Assembly (NCBI GenBank): GCA_030615745.1
Contig: JAUWYR010000006.1
Location: 1-64,000 of the forward strand
Direction: 5' to 3'
DNA from: Candidatus Zixiibacteriota bacterium
GTDB lineage: Bacteria; Zixibacteria; MSB-5A5; SM23-73-2
Length of the DNA stretch: 64,000 nt
Positions 38,540-49,195 of this stretch are shown one piece after another; position 1 is the stretch's first letter; each line of letters starts with the position of its first letter. A program made the translations under genes and the position numbers. The notes beneath the pieces are model-generated. The model was not told where the DNA came from and made no database searches. It saw nothing but the letters and a program-made list of their open reading frames with translations.

Positions 38540-39298
38540 TTAGAATTGTCTAAACATCACTTTTTGGGTCTCTGTATCCACAAAAGCATAAAATCTATCT
38601 TTTAAAGCACCTGGATTCACCACTTTTGTCTGTTCAATTTTCTCCTCTCCTTGTGCCTTATGTGCATGCCCGCAAAAAGCCAAAGATGGTTTGTATTTTT
38701 GGATAATATCATTTATCACAGCAGAACCTTTGTGTTTCCCATTATCCGAATCGAGCTTTCCCACAGGTGGAGTGTGGAACAATAAAATCTTTTGCTGATT
38801 AAAGTTAGACAAAAATTTAAGCCCGTAATCTGCCTCCCACCTTGGATATTGCAGAACAAAGAAATCCTCTTTATCTTCTTCTGTTATCTCACCTCCGAAT
38901 CCAGCTATAACTGAATCGTTAAAAACGAAAAAGGAATGATGGACTATATGAATGTTCGGGTTTTTCATAGCCTCTGTTGCCACTTTCAGATACTGGCTTA
39001 TTGGAGAATCAACATTTCCAGGTATCAAAACTGTTGGTCTGTTCGACTTGGCTATCTGGAGATAGAATTTCCAGTAAATGTTTGTATTTTCCTCGATCTC
39101 CTCTTTTATTTTTGGCTTATTTTTATCAGGCATTCTTTTCTCTTTTTTCGCCTCTGCCCATTCGGTACATTTTATTCTCCATTTTAAGATATCGCCGGTG
39201 AAGATCACCAGGTCGAAATTTGAATTTTTAACAGCATCAAAAAAATCAGTCCAGATTTCTTCTTTTCCGTGAAAATCAGACAAAGATAGTATTTTCAT
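38540..39298 (-). CDS. metallophosphoesterase
   Basis: SLSDFHGKEE, VIFTGDIL, LIPGNVD, FCGHAHKAQGEE, VVNPGALKD. Confidence 0.85.
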   Translation of the reverse strand: MKILSLSDFHGKEEIWTDFFDAVKNSNFDLVIFTGDILKWRIKCTEWAEAKKEKRMPDKNKPKIKEEIEENTNIYWKFYLQIAKSNRPTVLIPGNVDSPISQYLKVATEAMKNPNIHIVHHSFFVFNDSVIAGFGGEITEEDKEDFFVLQYPRWEADYGLKFLSNFNQQKILLFHTPPVGKLDSDNGKHKGSAVINDIIQKYKPSLAFCGHAHKAQGEEKIEQTKVVNPGALKDRFYAFVDTETQKVMFRQF

Positions 39299-39486
39299 TT
39301 TTTTCTCCTTTCAGACCTAAGCTCTTCCGTAGCGTCGGGGTTTATCCCCGACGTTAATCAAATTACATAGGTAATTCTCTGGTTAGTGCTGGAATTGGAT
39401 TTCCAGCACTGTTTAAAATCTGGAAAATTCAATTCCTAACTAAAAAGAGCCTTAGCTACAATTTTTTCGTAGTGTTAAATTTATCC

Positions 39487-40257
39487 TTAAGACCTATTCC
39501 TCTTATGAAATATCTTAAAACCTGCTTTTTCTAATCTTGCAACTGAAGTGAAATATGGATCGCAAAACTCCTCCTCTAAATAATCAAAATAACCAAGCTT
39601 TTTGAGTTTTCTTTTCATAATTTTGTCTTCCACTTGGGGCATCAAAATTGGGTCGTTCATACAGGCAATATGAAATTTTAGATTTGCAGAAATTAAATTT
39701 TTTATCCCCAGATAAGGAAGCTCAAAAAACTCTGATTTTGCCCCAGTCCTTTTTTCAAACCCTTTCGGTGTTCCCGCTTTTAAACAGAGTCTTATATACA
39801 CATTTTTGTATTTTTTTAATTTGGAAACATAATCTTTATCATCTCCAAAAAGGATACCATTGGTCTCTAAGATGAAAAGATAATCTGTGGTATTTACTAA
39901 ATCCAAAACTTTTAAAAGGTGTTCTTTACCCAGTGTTGGTTCACCACCGGAGATTCGGAGTCGTGGAACATTTTTCTTTTTCGCATTATAGACCAGTCTG
40001 TCAAACACCTGTTCAGGAGAATAAAAATCTTTTTCTTTTTCAGGGAAGTCCCTTGACCAGTTAACCCAGCAAAAGATGCATCTGAGGCAGCATCCCACTG
40101 TATACCCGGTTGAGATTCCACGATAAACACCGGTGCAGTAGAATTTGGTATATTTTTTCAAACCCCCTTTGCAAACGATATTTTCTGTTCGTTTAGCCAG
40201 TTCCAAAGGGTCAAATGGTTTGAAATTTTGAGTTATGTACCTTGGATAGGATTCCAT
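39487..40257 (-). CDS. radical SAM protein
   Basis: CCLRCIFCW (CxxxCxxC) and RISGGEPTLGKEHL. Confidence 0.85.
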   Translation of the reverse strand: MESYPRYITQNFKPFDPLELAKRTENIVCKGGLKKYTKFYCTGVYRGISTGYTVGCCLRCIFCWVNWSRDFPEKEKDFYSPEQVFDRLVYNAKKKNVPRLRISGGEPTLGKEHLLKVLDLVNTTDYLFILETNGILFGDDKDYVSKLKKYKNVYIRLCLKAGTPKGFEKRTGAKSEFFELPYLGIKNLISANLKFHIACMNDPILMPQVEDKIMKRKLKKLGYFDYLEEEFCDPYFTSVARLEKAGFKIFHKRNRS

Positions 40258-40422
40258 TTAAGTTTTTCAAAGCAACATTTTCGTCCCATCTGAAAGGGAC
40301 GGCTACCATTATTTTAATTCTCTTACACTCTCCTAACAAAGCCTTTCTGACCTTTTTTGCTAAAACGAATAGAGAAACACATCAGGATGAACCTTTAGGA
40401 TAAACCTTCTCTAACTGGTTTG

Positions 40423-41130
40423 TTATTTTTTTAAACAGAAATCCTTTACCACACAAATCTCGCACTTTTTCTTCCGACAGAAATCCTTAGTTAATCTTAG
40501 CAAAGCTGCTTCGAAATCGGCAAAATCTTTTCCTTTTACCTTATTTTCTTCCCACACCCTTTTCAGTTCAACTAAGATTTTGTCTTTTTTAATAACTTTG
40601 GGCAAAAGCCCTAAACTTCTTGCTCCTTCGATTACCAGAGCACCGGGCAAAGGTTCTGCTTTTTCCCAGATTTCTCTTAGTTCCCTTAAAAATATATTAC
40701 AAGTTACATCCCCGATCCCTTTGCCCAAATCCTTTATTTTTTGCTCTAAATCTTTCTGGTCTTTTGCGAAGGAATGGAGTTTGTTCAAATCTTTTTGATA
40801 TTTGTCTTTTAAATCTTTTGTTATCTCCAAAAGTTTAGTCGCAGTTTTGAAATCATACCTAACATATCCTCCGTTATCCAAAATTCTTACCAGTCCATCC
40901 CAGCCAGTTTTTAAAATATCAGATGGGGTTAAAACATCCTCTTTTTTAAATTCGGCAAAGGTTCGAAGCACAATTGTCTCAGATATCCTTGCACCAAAAA
41001 GGATGGAGCCTAAAAACCATTTGAATATCTCCTCAGCTTCTTTTTTTGAAAGATCAATATCTAAGCTAACTGAGAACTTTTCGCCTAAATTATTTAACAA
41101 AAGTTTTATAGCCTTATTTTTACCCATCAT
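40423..41130 (-). CDS. endonuclease III-like/HhH-GPD-related protein with C-terminal FeS-type cysteine motif
   Basis: GKGIGDVTCNIFLRELR and C-terminal C-x4-C-x2-C-x5-C. Confidence 0.55.
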   Translation of the reverse strand: MMGKNKAIKLLLNNLGEKFSVSLDIDLSKKEAEEIFKWFLGSILFGARISETIVLRTFAEFKKEDVLTPSDILKTGWDGLVRILDNGGYVRYDFKTATKLLEITKDLKDKYQKDLNKLHSFAKDQKDLEQKIKDLGKGIGDVTCNIFLRELREIWEKAEPLPGALVIEGARSLGLLPKVIKKDKILVELKRVWEENKVKGKDFADFEAALLRLTKDFCRKKKCEICVVKDFCLKK

Positions 41131-41430
41131 ATCTCACTTTTTAATTTTAATTATAAAGAATTTCTTTTTTTTCACAAGAGTTGTTTTGAAAAATTGAAAT
41201 TGATTTCCAGCCTGAGAGGTCTTATGATTAGGAAAAGATTTTTTTATTAAGAAACAAAAAATAAGTTAAAAGAATTCAGTTAAAAAAAATCTATATGAGA
41301 AAAGAATATAAGTTTTTCACTTAACTTAAATATGGATCAAAAGCTTGAAAAAATAAGAACAAAAAATTAGTCCAAAAGTTTAAAAATTTTTTTTATAGTT
41401 TTGAAAATTTAGTCAAAATTTAGTTTTTCC

Positions 41431-41458
41431 TTGACTTTTAAGAATGGAACACTAAAAT
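41431..41458 (+). promoter_or_regulatory. sigma70-type promoter upstream of the compatible-solute cluster
   Basis: TTGACT-N16-TAAAAT. Confidence 0.5.
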
Positions 41459-41476
41459 TAAGAAATGAGGTAAAAG

Positions 41477-42685
41477 ATGGGAGATTTTTTTCAACAAGGA
41501 GCAATTTCCACATTACATAGATTAGGGCACAGGGTTCTTGAGTCTTTAGAAGCGGAGTTAAAAGAGCACGGAACTCACAGACCTTTAGCTTTAATTCTAC
41601 CTGCTGTTTATGCTGAGTTTGAAAGGAAAGCTTTGCCTAATATCCTCAGGCAATTAAAAGAAGTCGACTATTTAAATGAAATAGTGTTGGTGATGAACAA
41701 GACCGATGCGATGGAGTTCAAAAGAGCTAAAAAGACTTTGAAAAATTTTGGTCTTGATATAAATATCGTCTGGAGCTCAGGTCCCAGAATAGGTGAGCTT
41801 TATAAACTCCTGGAGAAAAACGACCTCCATTTAGGGGAGGATGGTAAAGGGAGGTCAGTCTGGATTGCTTTCGGGTATGTGATAGCAAATGATAAAAGCG
41901 AAGTCATTGCCTTGCACGATTGCGATATAATAAACTATAATCGCGAGCTTTTAGCCAGGCTTTGCTATCCTCTGGCTAATCCTAATTTGGGGTACGAGTT
42001 CTGCAAGGGTTATTATTCGAGAGTTACTGACAGAATGTATGGAAGGGTCACCAGACTTTACTTCACTCCTCTTGTTCGTGCTTTGCAGAAGATCGTGGGT
42101 TATCATCCATTTTTAGTCTATTTGGATAGTTTTCGTTATCCTTTAGCTGGTGAGTTCAGCTTAGATGTTGATTTAGCAAGAGTTACAAGAATCCCAAGTG
42201 ACTGGGGCTTAGAAGTGGGGATGTTGGCTGAGGTTTATAGAAACTGTGTTTCTAAAAGAATCTGCCAGGTTGACTTAGTGGAAACCTACGAACATAAACA
42301 CCAAGAGCTTTCTCCAACAGATCCCACAAGGGGGCTTATGAAAATGTGCATTGATATAACCAAATCTCTTTTCAGAACTCTTTCCCAGGAAGGTGTTATC
42401 ATATCAGCCGGTCTTCTGCGCACCTTAGCAGGAACCTGTCTGAGAACCGCTCAGGATGCTATAAAAAAATATGAAGATGATGCTTTTATCAACAAACTAT
42501 TTTTTGATCGTCATGCTGAGGTGACTGCAGTTGAAGCCTTTTTAGAGGGTATTCAGATCGCTGGGAACGAATTTCTATCCGAGCCTCTGGGAGTCCCTGA
42601 GATCCCTAACTGGAACCGGATTACTTCAGCTATTCCAGATTTCTTAGAGAGGCTTAAAGAAGCGGTGGCAGAGGATAACAGATAA
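41477..42685 (+). CDS. glycosyltransferase, probable glucosyl-3-phosphoglycerate synthase-type (GT81-like)
   Basis: RPLALILPAVYAEFERKALPNILRQL, ALHDCDI, YPLAGEFS, IPSDWGLEVG, DHKHQ-like EHKHQELSP. Confidence 0.7.
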   Translation: MGDFFQQGAISTLHRLGHRVLESLEAELKEHGTHRPLALILPAVYAEFERKALPNILRQLKEVDYLNEIVLVMNKTDAMEFKRAKKTLKNFGLDINIVWSSGPRIGELYKLLEKNDLHLGEDGKGRSVWIAFGYVIANDKSEVIALHDCDIINYNRELLARLCYPLANPNLGYEFCKGYYSRVTDRMYGRVTRLYFTPLVRALQKIVGYHPFLVYLDSFRYPLAGEFSLDVDLARVTRIPSDWGLEVGMLAEVYRNCVSKRICQVDLVETYEHKHQELSPTDPTRGLMKMCIDITKSLFRTLSQEGVIISAGLLRTLAGTCLRTAQDAIKKYEDDAFINKLFFDRHAEVTAVEAFLEGIQIAGNEFLSEPLGVPEIPNWNRITSAIPDFLERLKEAVAEDNR

Positions 42686-42711
42686 GCCTACCCTTAAAAC
42701 AAACTAAATTT

Positions 42712-44037
42712 ATGGAATCATACTTGAGGGAAAAGGCTAAATCAATATTTTTTGCATCCTTAAAAGGTGCAGACCCAAAACTTTGCGTAAAAAGATTCTT
42801 AATGGTTGAAAACGGTTATATTTTAGCCGGGGATTTAAGAAAAAAATTAAATGGGATTAATAAAATCTTGGTTGTGGGAGCTGGAAAAGCTTCAGCTTTG
42901 ATGGCTCAAGCTACAGAGGAGGTTTTAGGGGATGAAATCGATTCTGGAGCAGTGGTCTCTAAAACAGGGTATCAAGCTCCCCTGAAAAAAATAAAGCTTT
43001 ATTTTGGAGGACATCCATACCCTGACGAAAACGGAGTTAAAGGGACGCAGACGATAATTCAAACCGTTTCTGAAGCTGGTGAGAACGACCTGATCATCTC
43101 TCTTTTCTCAGGAGGGGGATCATCTCTTCTGGTTTCTCCTTTTGATGGAATAAGTTTAGAGGATAAAAAAAGGATCACCCGGCTTCTTCTGGAATGTGGT
43201 GCTAATATCGATGAAATAAATACTATTAGAAAACATATATCTAAAGTAAAAGGTGGAAGATTGGCTAAGTTAGCTTACCCTGCTCAAATAGTATCTTTAA
43301 TTTTATCAGATGTTATCGGAGATAGATTGGATTCCATTGCTTCCGGACCAACTGCTCCTGATCCAACTACTTTCAAAGACTGTCTTGAGGTTCTTTTTAA
43401 ATACAAATTGATGGACAAAATCCCCAAATCAATAAAAGTTTTTTTAGAGAACAATCAGAACAAAAAAGATTGTGAGACCTTAAAACCAGAGGATTTAGTC
43501 TTTGAAAAAGTGAAAAATATAATAGTGGGCTCAAATCTTTCAGCCTTAAAGGAAGCGCAGAGAAAAGCAAAAGAGCTGGATTTCAATACCCTTATGTTAT
43601 CTTCCACCATCTCAGGTGACACCAGAAAAGCTGCCTTAGAACATGCTGAGTTAGCCAGAAGAATAAAGGTTGAGAAAAAAATCGTTCCTCCTCCTGCCTG
43701 CGTTATCTCTGGAGGTGAAACCACAGTGGAAGTCAAGGGGAAGGGATTAGGCGGAAGGAACCAGGAGTTCGTATTGGTTTCAGCTATCGAGATCGATGGG
43801 CTTAAGAATGTTGTGATTGCCAGTTTGAATACTGACGGAACTGATGGACCAACAGATGCTGCTGGTGCTATCTGCGATGGATTCACAGTTTCTCGTGCGA
43901 AAAAAAAGAATTTGGATCCAAGAGAATATCTGGATCAAAATGATTCCTATCATTTCTTTCAACAATTAGGTGATTTGATAAAGACCGGTCCAACCAATAC
44001 CAATGTTATGGATATCCATATAATTTTAGTGGGTTAG
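42712..44037 (+). CDS. glycerate 2-kinase (GckA/MOFRL-type)
   Basis: VGAGKASALMAQA, GGHPYPDENG, SGGGSSLLVSP, IRKHISKVKGGRLA, GGETTVEVKGKGLGGRNQEFVL, NTDGTDGPTDAAGA. Confidence 0.92.
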   Translation: MESYLREKAKSIFFASLKGADPKLCVKRFLMVENGYILAGDLRKKLNGINKILVVGAGKASALMAQATEEVLGDEIDSGAVVSKTGYQAPLKKIKLYFGGHPYPDENGVKGTQTIIQTVSEAGENDLIISLFSGGGSSLLVSPFDGISLEDKKRITRLLLECGANIDEINTIRKHISKVKGGRLAKLAYPAQIVSLILSDVIGDRLDSIASGPTAPDPTTFKDCLEVLFKYKLMDKIPKSIKVFLENNQNKKDCETLKPEDLVFEKVKNIIVGSNLSALKEAQRKAKELDFNTLMLSSTISGDTRKAALEHAELARRIKVEKKIVPPPACVISGGETTVEVKGKGLGGRNQEFVLVSAIEIDGLKNVVIASLNTDGTDGPTDAAGAICDGFTVSRAKKKNLDPREYLDQNDSYHFFQQLGDLIKTGPTNTNVMDIHIILVG

Positions 44038-44042
44038 AAGTT

Positions 44043-45308
44043 ATGCCAAAAAGCATCTTAATCAAAGAGGCAAAAGAAAAAGTAAAAGAATACAATAAGG
44101 CTGACATTGTGATCGGAATACCGAGCTACAACAATGCTCGAACAATATCCCATGTGGTAAGAGCGGTATCAGCTGGATTGGCTAAATATTTTTCAAAATA
44201 CAATTGTATAATTGTCAACTCAGATGGTGGGTCCAAGGACGGAACTCCAGATCTGTTTAAAGAGACGATGGTGGAGGATTTTGATACTATCTTGATGGAG
44301 CATCCGGTCTATCCGGTGCATAAGATAGTTACTCCCTACCATGGTATTCCTGGAAAGGGGAGTGCTTTTCGCACCATCTTCGAGATTGGACATCTTCTTC
44401 AGGCTAAAGTCTGTGCGGTTGTGGATTCAGATCTCAGAAGCATCACTCCTGAATGGCTGGAGGCATTGATCGAGCCGGTTTTGTTCCATGGTTTCGATTT
44501 TGTAGCCCCCCTATATCAACGTCATAAATATGACGGAACCATCACCAACTCCATTGTCTACCCCCTTACCAGGGCTTTGTATGGGAAAAGAATAAGACAG
44601 CCGATCGGAGGTGAATTCGGCATCTCCGGGAATTTGGTCTCTTTCTTTTTGAAAAACAAGAAGATTTATTACACGGATGTTGCGAGATTTGGGATAGACA
44701 TTTGGATGACTACTACCGCGGTGGCTTGTGGTTTTAAGGTATGCCAATCTTTTTTAGGCGCAAAAATACACGATCCCAAAGACCCCGGAACTGACCTTGT
44801 CTCGATGCTTTCTCAGGTGGTAGGTCCGGTTTTTAATTTAATGGAGACATATAATGACAGTTGGTCTGAGGTCGCAAGCTCGGTTCCGGTTCCGGAGTTT
44901 GGATTCAAATTCGAGGTAGCAACTGATCCGGTGAGAGTGAATCTGGAGAGGATGGTGGAAAGCTTCAAGCAGGGAGTATCCGATTTAGTCTCGGTCTGGG
45001 AGAAATTTTTATCAGGCGATGTCCTTTCTGAACTGAGGAGGATATCCTCCTATAACGTATTAGAATTCAGGTTTCCTAAAGAACTTTGGGTAAGGATAAT
45101 CTATGATTTTTCTTTAGCTTACTACAAAAAAGTTCTGGCTAAAGACCACATCTTAAAGTCTTTAACTCCCCTTTATTTAGGTAGAACTGCATCTTTTGTC
45201 AACGAAACCATGGAAAGCACTTCTTCTGAGGTGGAGGAAAGAATAGAAAGCTTGTGTCAGGAATTTGAAAAACAAAAAAGTTATCTTTTATCTAAATGGG
45301 AAAAATAA
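44043..45308 (+). CDS. glycosyltransferase (GT-A fold, GT2/GT81-like)
   Basis: IVIGIPSYNNARTISHVVRAV, NSDGGSKDGT, VVDSDLRSITPEWLEALI, PIGGEFGISG. Confidence 0.85.
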   Translation: MPKSILIKEAKEKVKEYNKADIVIGIPSYNNARTISHVVRAVSAGLAKYFSKYNCIIVNSDGGSKDGTPDLFKETMVEDFDTILMEHPVYPVHKIVTPYHGIPGKGSAFRTIFEIGHLLQAKVCAVVDSDLRSITPEWLEALIEPVLFHGFDFVAPLYQRHKYDGTITNSIVYPLTRALYGKRIRQPIGGEFGISGNLVSFFLKNKKIYYTDVARFGIDIWMTTTAVACGFKVCQSFLGAKIHDPKDPGTDLVSMLSQVVGPVFNLMETYNDSWSEVASSVPVPEFGFKFEVATDPVRVNLERMVESFKQGVSDLVSVWEKFLSGDVLSELRRISSYNVLEFRFPKELWVRIIYDFSLAYYKKVLAKDHILKSLTPLYLGRTASFVNETMESTSSEVEERIESLCQEFEKQKSYLLSKWEK

Positions 45309-45314
45309 AAAGGA

Positions 45315-46022
45315 GTGATTATGAGTTTTATATTGATATCAAGTTTTTTTGTTCAATTTTGGGAAAGGCTTAAGATCTTAAGTCCTAAAGTGCTTGAGTT
45401 TTTGCTTATCATCGTGTTGGGATTTGTCCTTGCTTGGATTCTAAAAGTGGTAGTCCGTGAAATCTTAAAGACGGTGAAATTCGATAGCTTATGCTATCGC
45501 ATCGGTTTGTCCAGTGCCTTAGCCAGAGCAAATGTCATAAGAACTCCTTCGGAAATCATCGGGTTGATTGTCTACTGTGTAGTGATCTTTTTGATTCTTT
45601 TGGTCAGCTTAAGCACTTTGAATATTCGGGCAGTTGATCAAATGGCTTCGTCATTTTTAGTTTATCTCCCCCGTTTTCTCATTGCGGTTTTAGTCTTGAT
45701 CTTCGGATATCTTTTAGCTGGATTTGTGGGAAGAGCTATATTGATCGCCTTAGTGAATGCCCAGGTAAAGTCAGCTAAACCGATTTCGATTGCGGTGCAT
45801 GTTTTGATTTTAATTCTATTTTTGGCAATGGGAATCGAGCAACTCGGTATTGCAAAAGGAGTGGTTGTTGCTACCTTTTCTATACTTTTCGGAGGTGTGG
45901 TCTTGGCTTTAGCTATTGCTTTTGGTCTGGGTGGAAAGGACATGGCTAAAGACTTTTTGGAAAAAAGAGCTAAATCCTCCCGTGAACCAAAAAAGAAACC
46001 GGATGAGTTCTCCCACATCTAA
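45315..46022 (+). CDS. MscS-like/conserved-TM-helix mechanosensitive channel family protein
   Basis: ILVFGYLLAGFVGRAIL and ALAIAFGLGGKDMAKDFLEK. Confidence 0.75.
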   Translation: MIMSFILISSFFVQFWERLKILSPKVLEFLLIIVLGFVLAWILKVVVREILKTVKFDSLCYRIGLSSALARANVIRTPSEIIGLIVYCVVIFLILLVSLSTLNIRAVDQMASSFLVYLPRFLIAVLVLIFGYLLAGFVGRAILIALVNAQVKSAKPISIAVHVLILILFLAMGIEQLGIAKGVVVATFSILFGGVVLALAIAFGLGGKDMAKDFLEKRAKSSREPKKKPDEFSHI

Positions 46023-46027
46023 AAAGG

Positions 46028-46889
46028 ATGAAAAAAAAGATATTGATATTCACCGACTTAGATGGAACCCTTCTCGATTACCACACCTACTCTTTTAAGC
46101 CAGCACTTTCAGCTTTAAAAAGGATAAAAAAAAGGAAAATCCCACTTATAATCTGCACCAGCAAGACCAGGGCTGAGATAGAAATTTATCAAAAAAAAAT
46201 TAGAAAATCATCATCCCTTCATCTCAGAGAATGGAGGAGCAATCTTTTTACCAGAAGATTATTTTAAAAAAACCTCTTTAGGTTTGAAAAAATGCGAATG
46301 CATCAAGAGAAAGGATGGATATAAAGTAAAAGAACTCGGCACTCCTTATAATATCTTGAGAGAAAAACTCTTTGAGATAACAGAAAAATTTGGTCAGAAA
46401 GTCAAAGGGTTCGGAGATATGAGTGTAAAAGAGATAAGAAAAAATTATGGGTTGAATTCAAAGGAGGCAACTTTAGCTAAAAAAAGGGAATATGATGAGC
46501 CTTTTTATTTTGTCACTTCACCAGATGAGGACACTTTAAAAAGAATTCAAGAAAAGTTTTATAAGATTGGATTGAATATGGTGAAGGGTGGAAGACTTTT
46601 TCATCTAACAGGAGGAAATGATAAGGGGAAGGCTACAAAGATACTTAAAAAGATGTATGAAAAAGAGTGGGAAACGAAAATAAAATCTATTGGATTAGGG
46701 GATAGCTTGAATGATTTGCCAATGCTTTCAGAAGTTGATTTTCCTGTTTTAGTCAAACTGCACAATGGGAGATATGAGGAAAAGATTATAAAAAAGCTTA
46801 ATCCCTTTTTGGCTAAAGGGATTGGAGCAAAGGGATGGAATGAGGCTATTATAAAAATATTAGAAAGGATTGATGAAGATGAAAAATAA
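46028..46889 (+). pseudogene. mannosyl/glucosyl-3-phosphoglycerate phosphatase (HAD, MpgP-like), interrupted by a single frameshift at A9
   Basis: N-terminal MKKKILIFTDLDGTLLDYHTY (frame 0) and C-terminal KLENHHPFISENGGAIFLPEDYF...IGLGDSLNDLPML (frame +1), joined at 46191-46199. Confidence 0.88.
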
Positions 46890-48348
46890 AAGCATAATAA
46901 GGCTTAGTTTTTTTATTTTGATTTTTTTTGTGGTTTTTTCCTTGTTTTTTTGTGAAGAGAAACCAAAAAACGAGATGACAGTCTTAATCCGGATGATGGA
47001 TATTCAGGATTTATGGTTTAGAGAGAAGATGAAGGAGTTTGAAAAGGAAAACGATGTTAAACTTAATATCGTTACTTTTGATAAAGTTGAAGATGTTAAA
47101 AAGATGATCGAACTTGAGCTAAAATCCGGGAAAAAAAATATCGGTCTGGTCAAGACCGCCTATGAGATGGTCTATCCTTTGGCTAAGGGGGATTATTTAA
47201 TCCCCTTAAAAGAAATTATTGATACTCTTCAACTAAAAGATGACCTTTCCGAGTATCTTCCCCTGTCTTTAGAGATCGGGACTATCGATGGAGAGGTCTT
47301 CTACATTCCAAGAAAACTTGAGACTTATCTTATGTTCTATTTGAAATCCAAGGTGGAGGATGTTTTAAACAACTGGGAAAAGGACAGGGCAAAAATCGAT
47401 GAGATGCTGAAACAGGTAAATGGCTATGGATTGCCCAAAGGTTATATTCTGGAAAAGGACCCAAACTTGTGGGACTTTTATGATTTAGTGGTCTTATCCT
47501 ACTTTTGGGCAAATCATCCTTATTTTGGGCTAAAACTTCCCCGGATGGCTCATCGGGGCAAAAAATATGCTGGGACAACAAATGAGCTTTACACCAGAAT
47601 ATTCGAGTTAGGAGGAGATCAAAAAGATATCATCGAGATGGACACAGATCCAGTGGTGGATATGTTCTGGTGGGAGGGGTTTTTTGTAAAAAATAATCTC
47701 TACAATCCAGGGATGTGGGAGCAGAGCTGGTCAGGAGGAGGGATATGGAAAGCGATATCCGAGGGACAGGTGTTTTTAGCTTTTATGCATCAGATAGATC
47801 TTTTTTTTATTCACGGTGGTTCAGACCCGACTATGACCGGATATTTAAAAGAACCAGAAGATTTAGGGATTGCAATTATGCCTGTGGGTGTCTCTTTGGA
47901 GATAGGAAGTTCTGGGATCCCCAAAAGAAAAGGAGAGCATAAGTCAAATCTATATGGCTGGTGGTGGGGGATTCCAAAAACATCTCCTTCACCTGAGCTT
48001 TCCTACAAATTAGCTCGATTTATCACCAACAAAGTTAACCAGATAGAGGAGTGCTCCCGTTTCGGTATGTTTCCTGTAAGGGTCGATGTTACAAAGGAGA
48101 TTTCAAAAACATTTTTTAAGGACTGGAAAAGAGAAGTCTTCGAAGTTTCTCAAAAGCAGTTTGAAAAAGGAACAAAGCCGTCACCTTCCCTTTTCTCCTT
48201 GCCACTTTTGAACAAAAACTATCTTGACGCCTGGTATGAGATAGCAGTTGAAAAAAAACTTACAGACAGGAAAGAAATAAAATCTGTGTTAAAAAAGTAT
48301 GCTCAAAAAAATAAAGAAATACTCAACCTGGGAAAAACTGAAAGATAA
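46870..48348 (+). CDS. ABC transporter extracellular solute-binding lipoprotein
   Basis: lipobox-like FSLFFC; substrate-binding fold; overlaps the phosphatase stop. Confidence 0.85.
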   Translation: MMKMKNKSIIRLSFFILIFFVVFSLFFCEEKPKNEMTVLIRMMDIQDLWFREKMKEFEKENDVKLNIVTFDKVEDVKKMIELELKSGKKNIGLVKTAYEMVYPLAKGDYLIPLKEIIDTLQLKDDLSEYLPLSLEIGTIDGEVFYIPRKLETYLMFYLKSKVEDVLNNWEKDRAKIDEMLKQVNGYGLPKGYILEKDPNLWDFYDLVVLSYFWANHPYFGLKLPRMAHRGKKYAGTTNELYTRIFELGGDQKDIIEMDTDPVVDMFWWEGFFVKNNLYNPGMWEQSWSGGGIWKAISEGQVFLAFMHQIDLFFIHGGSDPTMTGYLKEPEDLGIAIMPVGVSLEIGSSGIPKRKGEHKSNLYGWWWGIPKTSPSPELSYKLARFITNKVNQIEECSRFGMFPVRVDVTKEISKTFFKDWKREVFEVSQKQFEKGTKPSPSLFSLPLLNKNYLDAWYEIAVEKKLTDRKEIKSVLKKYAQKNKEILNLGKTER

Positions 48349-49183
48349 CCTGTTTATTATCGGGATCACTGTTCCTTCATTTCTTTACCTTTTTGCCTTC
48401 TTAGTAATTGTCCTTTTTTACCTGTTTAAATTCTCTTTTGGGGAGGGTTTGCCCATATTATCTGTTTTCTCAGAGGGTGAATTCAGAAAAGCTTTGTTCA
48501 GGACTTTCTGGTTTATGCTTGTGGGCACTCCTCTTCAGCTTGTGGTGGGGATAATTTTAGCTTTGTTGGTCTATGAGAGTTTTAAAGGAGTAGGGTTGGT
48601 AAGAAGTTTGTTTTTGGTTCCCATTGCTATACCTGCTTTAGTAACTGCGGTGATTTTGAATCTTTTATTTTCCTATCCTTTTGGTCATATCAATGATCTT
48701 TTTTTAGGAAAACATTTTTTCTTTCCGAAAATTTTTACAGCTCCTTTGAATTTCAGTGGCTCTGAGTTTTTTTCCATAAGTCTCGCTATGCTCGGAAAGG
48801 TATGGAGGGATATGCCGATTGCGATGCTTATTATCTTAGCCGGGCTTCAGACCATAGAGAAGGAGGGGTATGAAGCAGCTCAGATTATGGGCGCAAGCTT
48901 TTGGCAGAGGTTTAAATATATCACCCTCCCACTTCTAACCCCGGCAATCTCCACTGTTTTGATCTTAAGGTCTATCGAGAACTGGAAGGAGTTTATTTTC
49001 CCTTTTATCGTTGCTCCAGCCTATCCTCTCTTAGGAGTATTAATCGAGAGATTATATCATGTTGAACAGAATCCTCAGCTTGCTTGCGCCTGTGCCTTGT
49101 GGTTAGTGATATTTATTGGAGCAAGTGTTTTTCTTTTTACTTTTTTAACTAAAGCTGTAAGAACATATTTGGTCAAAGTTTAA
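48299..49183 (+). CDS. ABC sugar permease (MalF/UgpA-type)
   Basis: EAAQIMGASFWQRFKYITLPLLTPAI (EAA motif). Confidence 0.92.
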   Translation: MLKKIKKYSTWEKLKDNLFIIGITVPSFLYLFAFLVIVLFYLFKFSFGEGLPILSVFSEGEFRKALFRTFWFMLVGTPLQLVVGIILALLVYESFKGVGLVRSLFLVPIAIPALVTAVILNLLFSYPFGHINDLFLGKHFFFPKIFTAPLNFSGSEFFSISLAMLGKVWRDMPIAMLIILAGLQTIEKEGYEAAQIMGASFWQRFKYITLPLLTPAISTVLILRSIENWKEFIFPFIVAPAYPLLGVLIERLYHVEQNPQLACACALWLVIFIGASVFLFTFLTKAVRTYLVKV

Positions 49184-49195
49184 AAAAAAGCAAAT

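Noticed and set aside
46870-48348. Second frameshift between the SBP and permease
   Set aside because: The 50-bp overlap is between two complete genes; the permease has its own ATG and an intact N-terminus.
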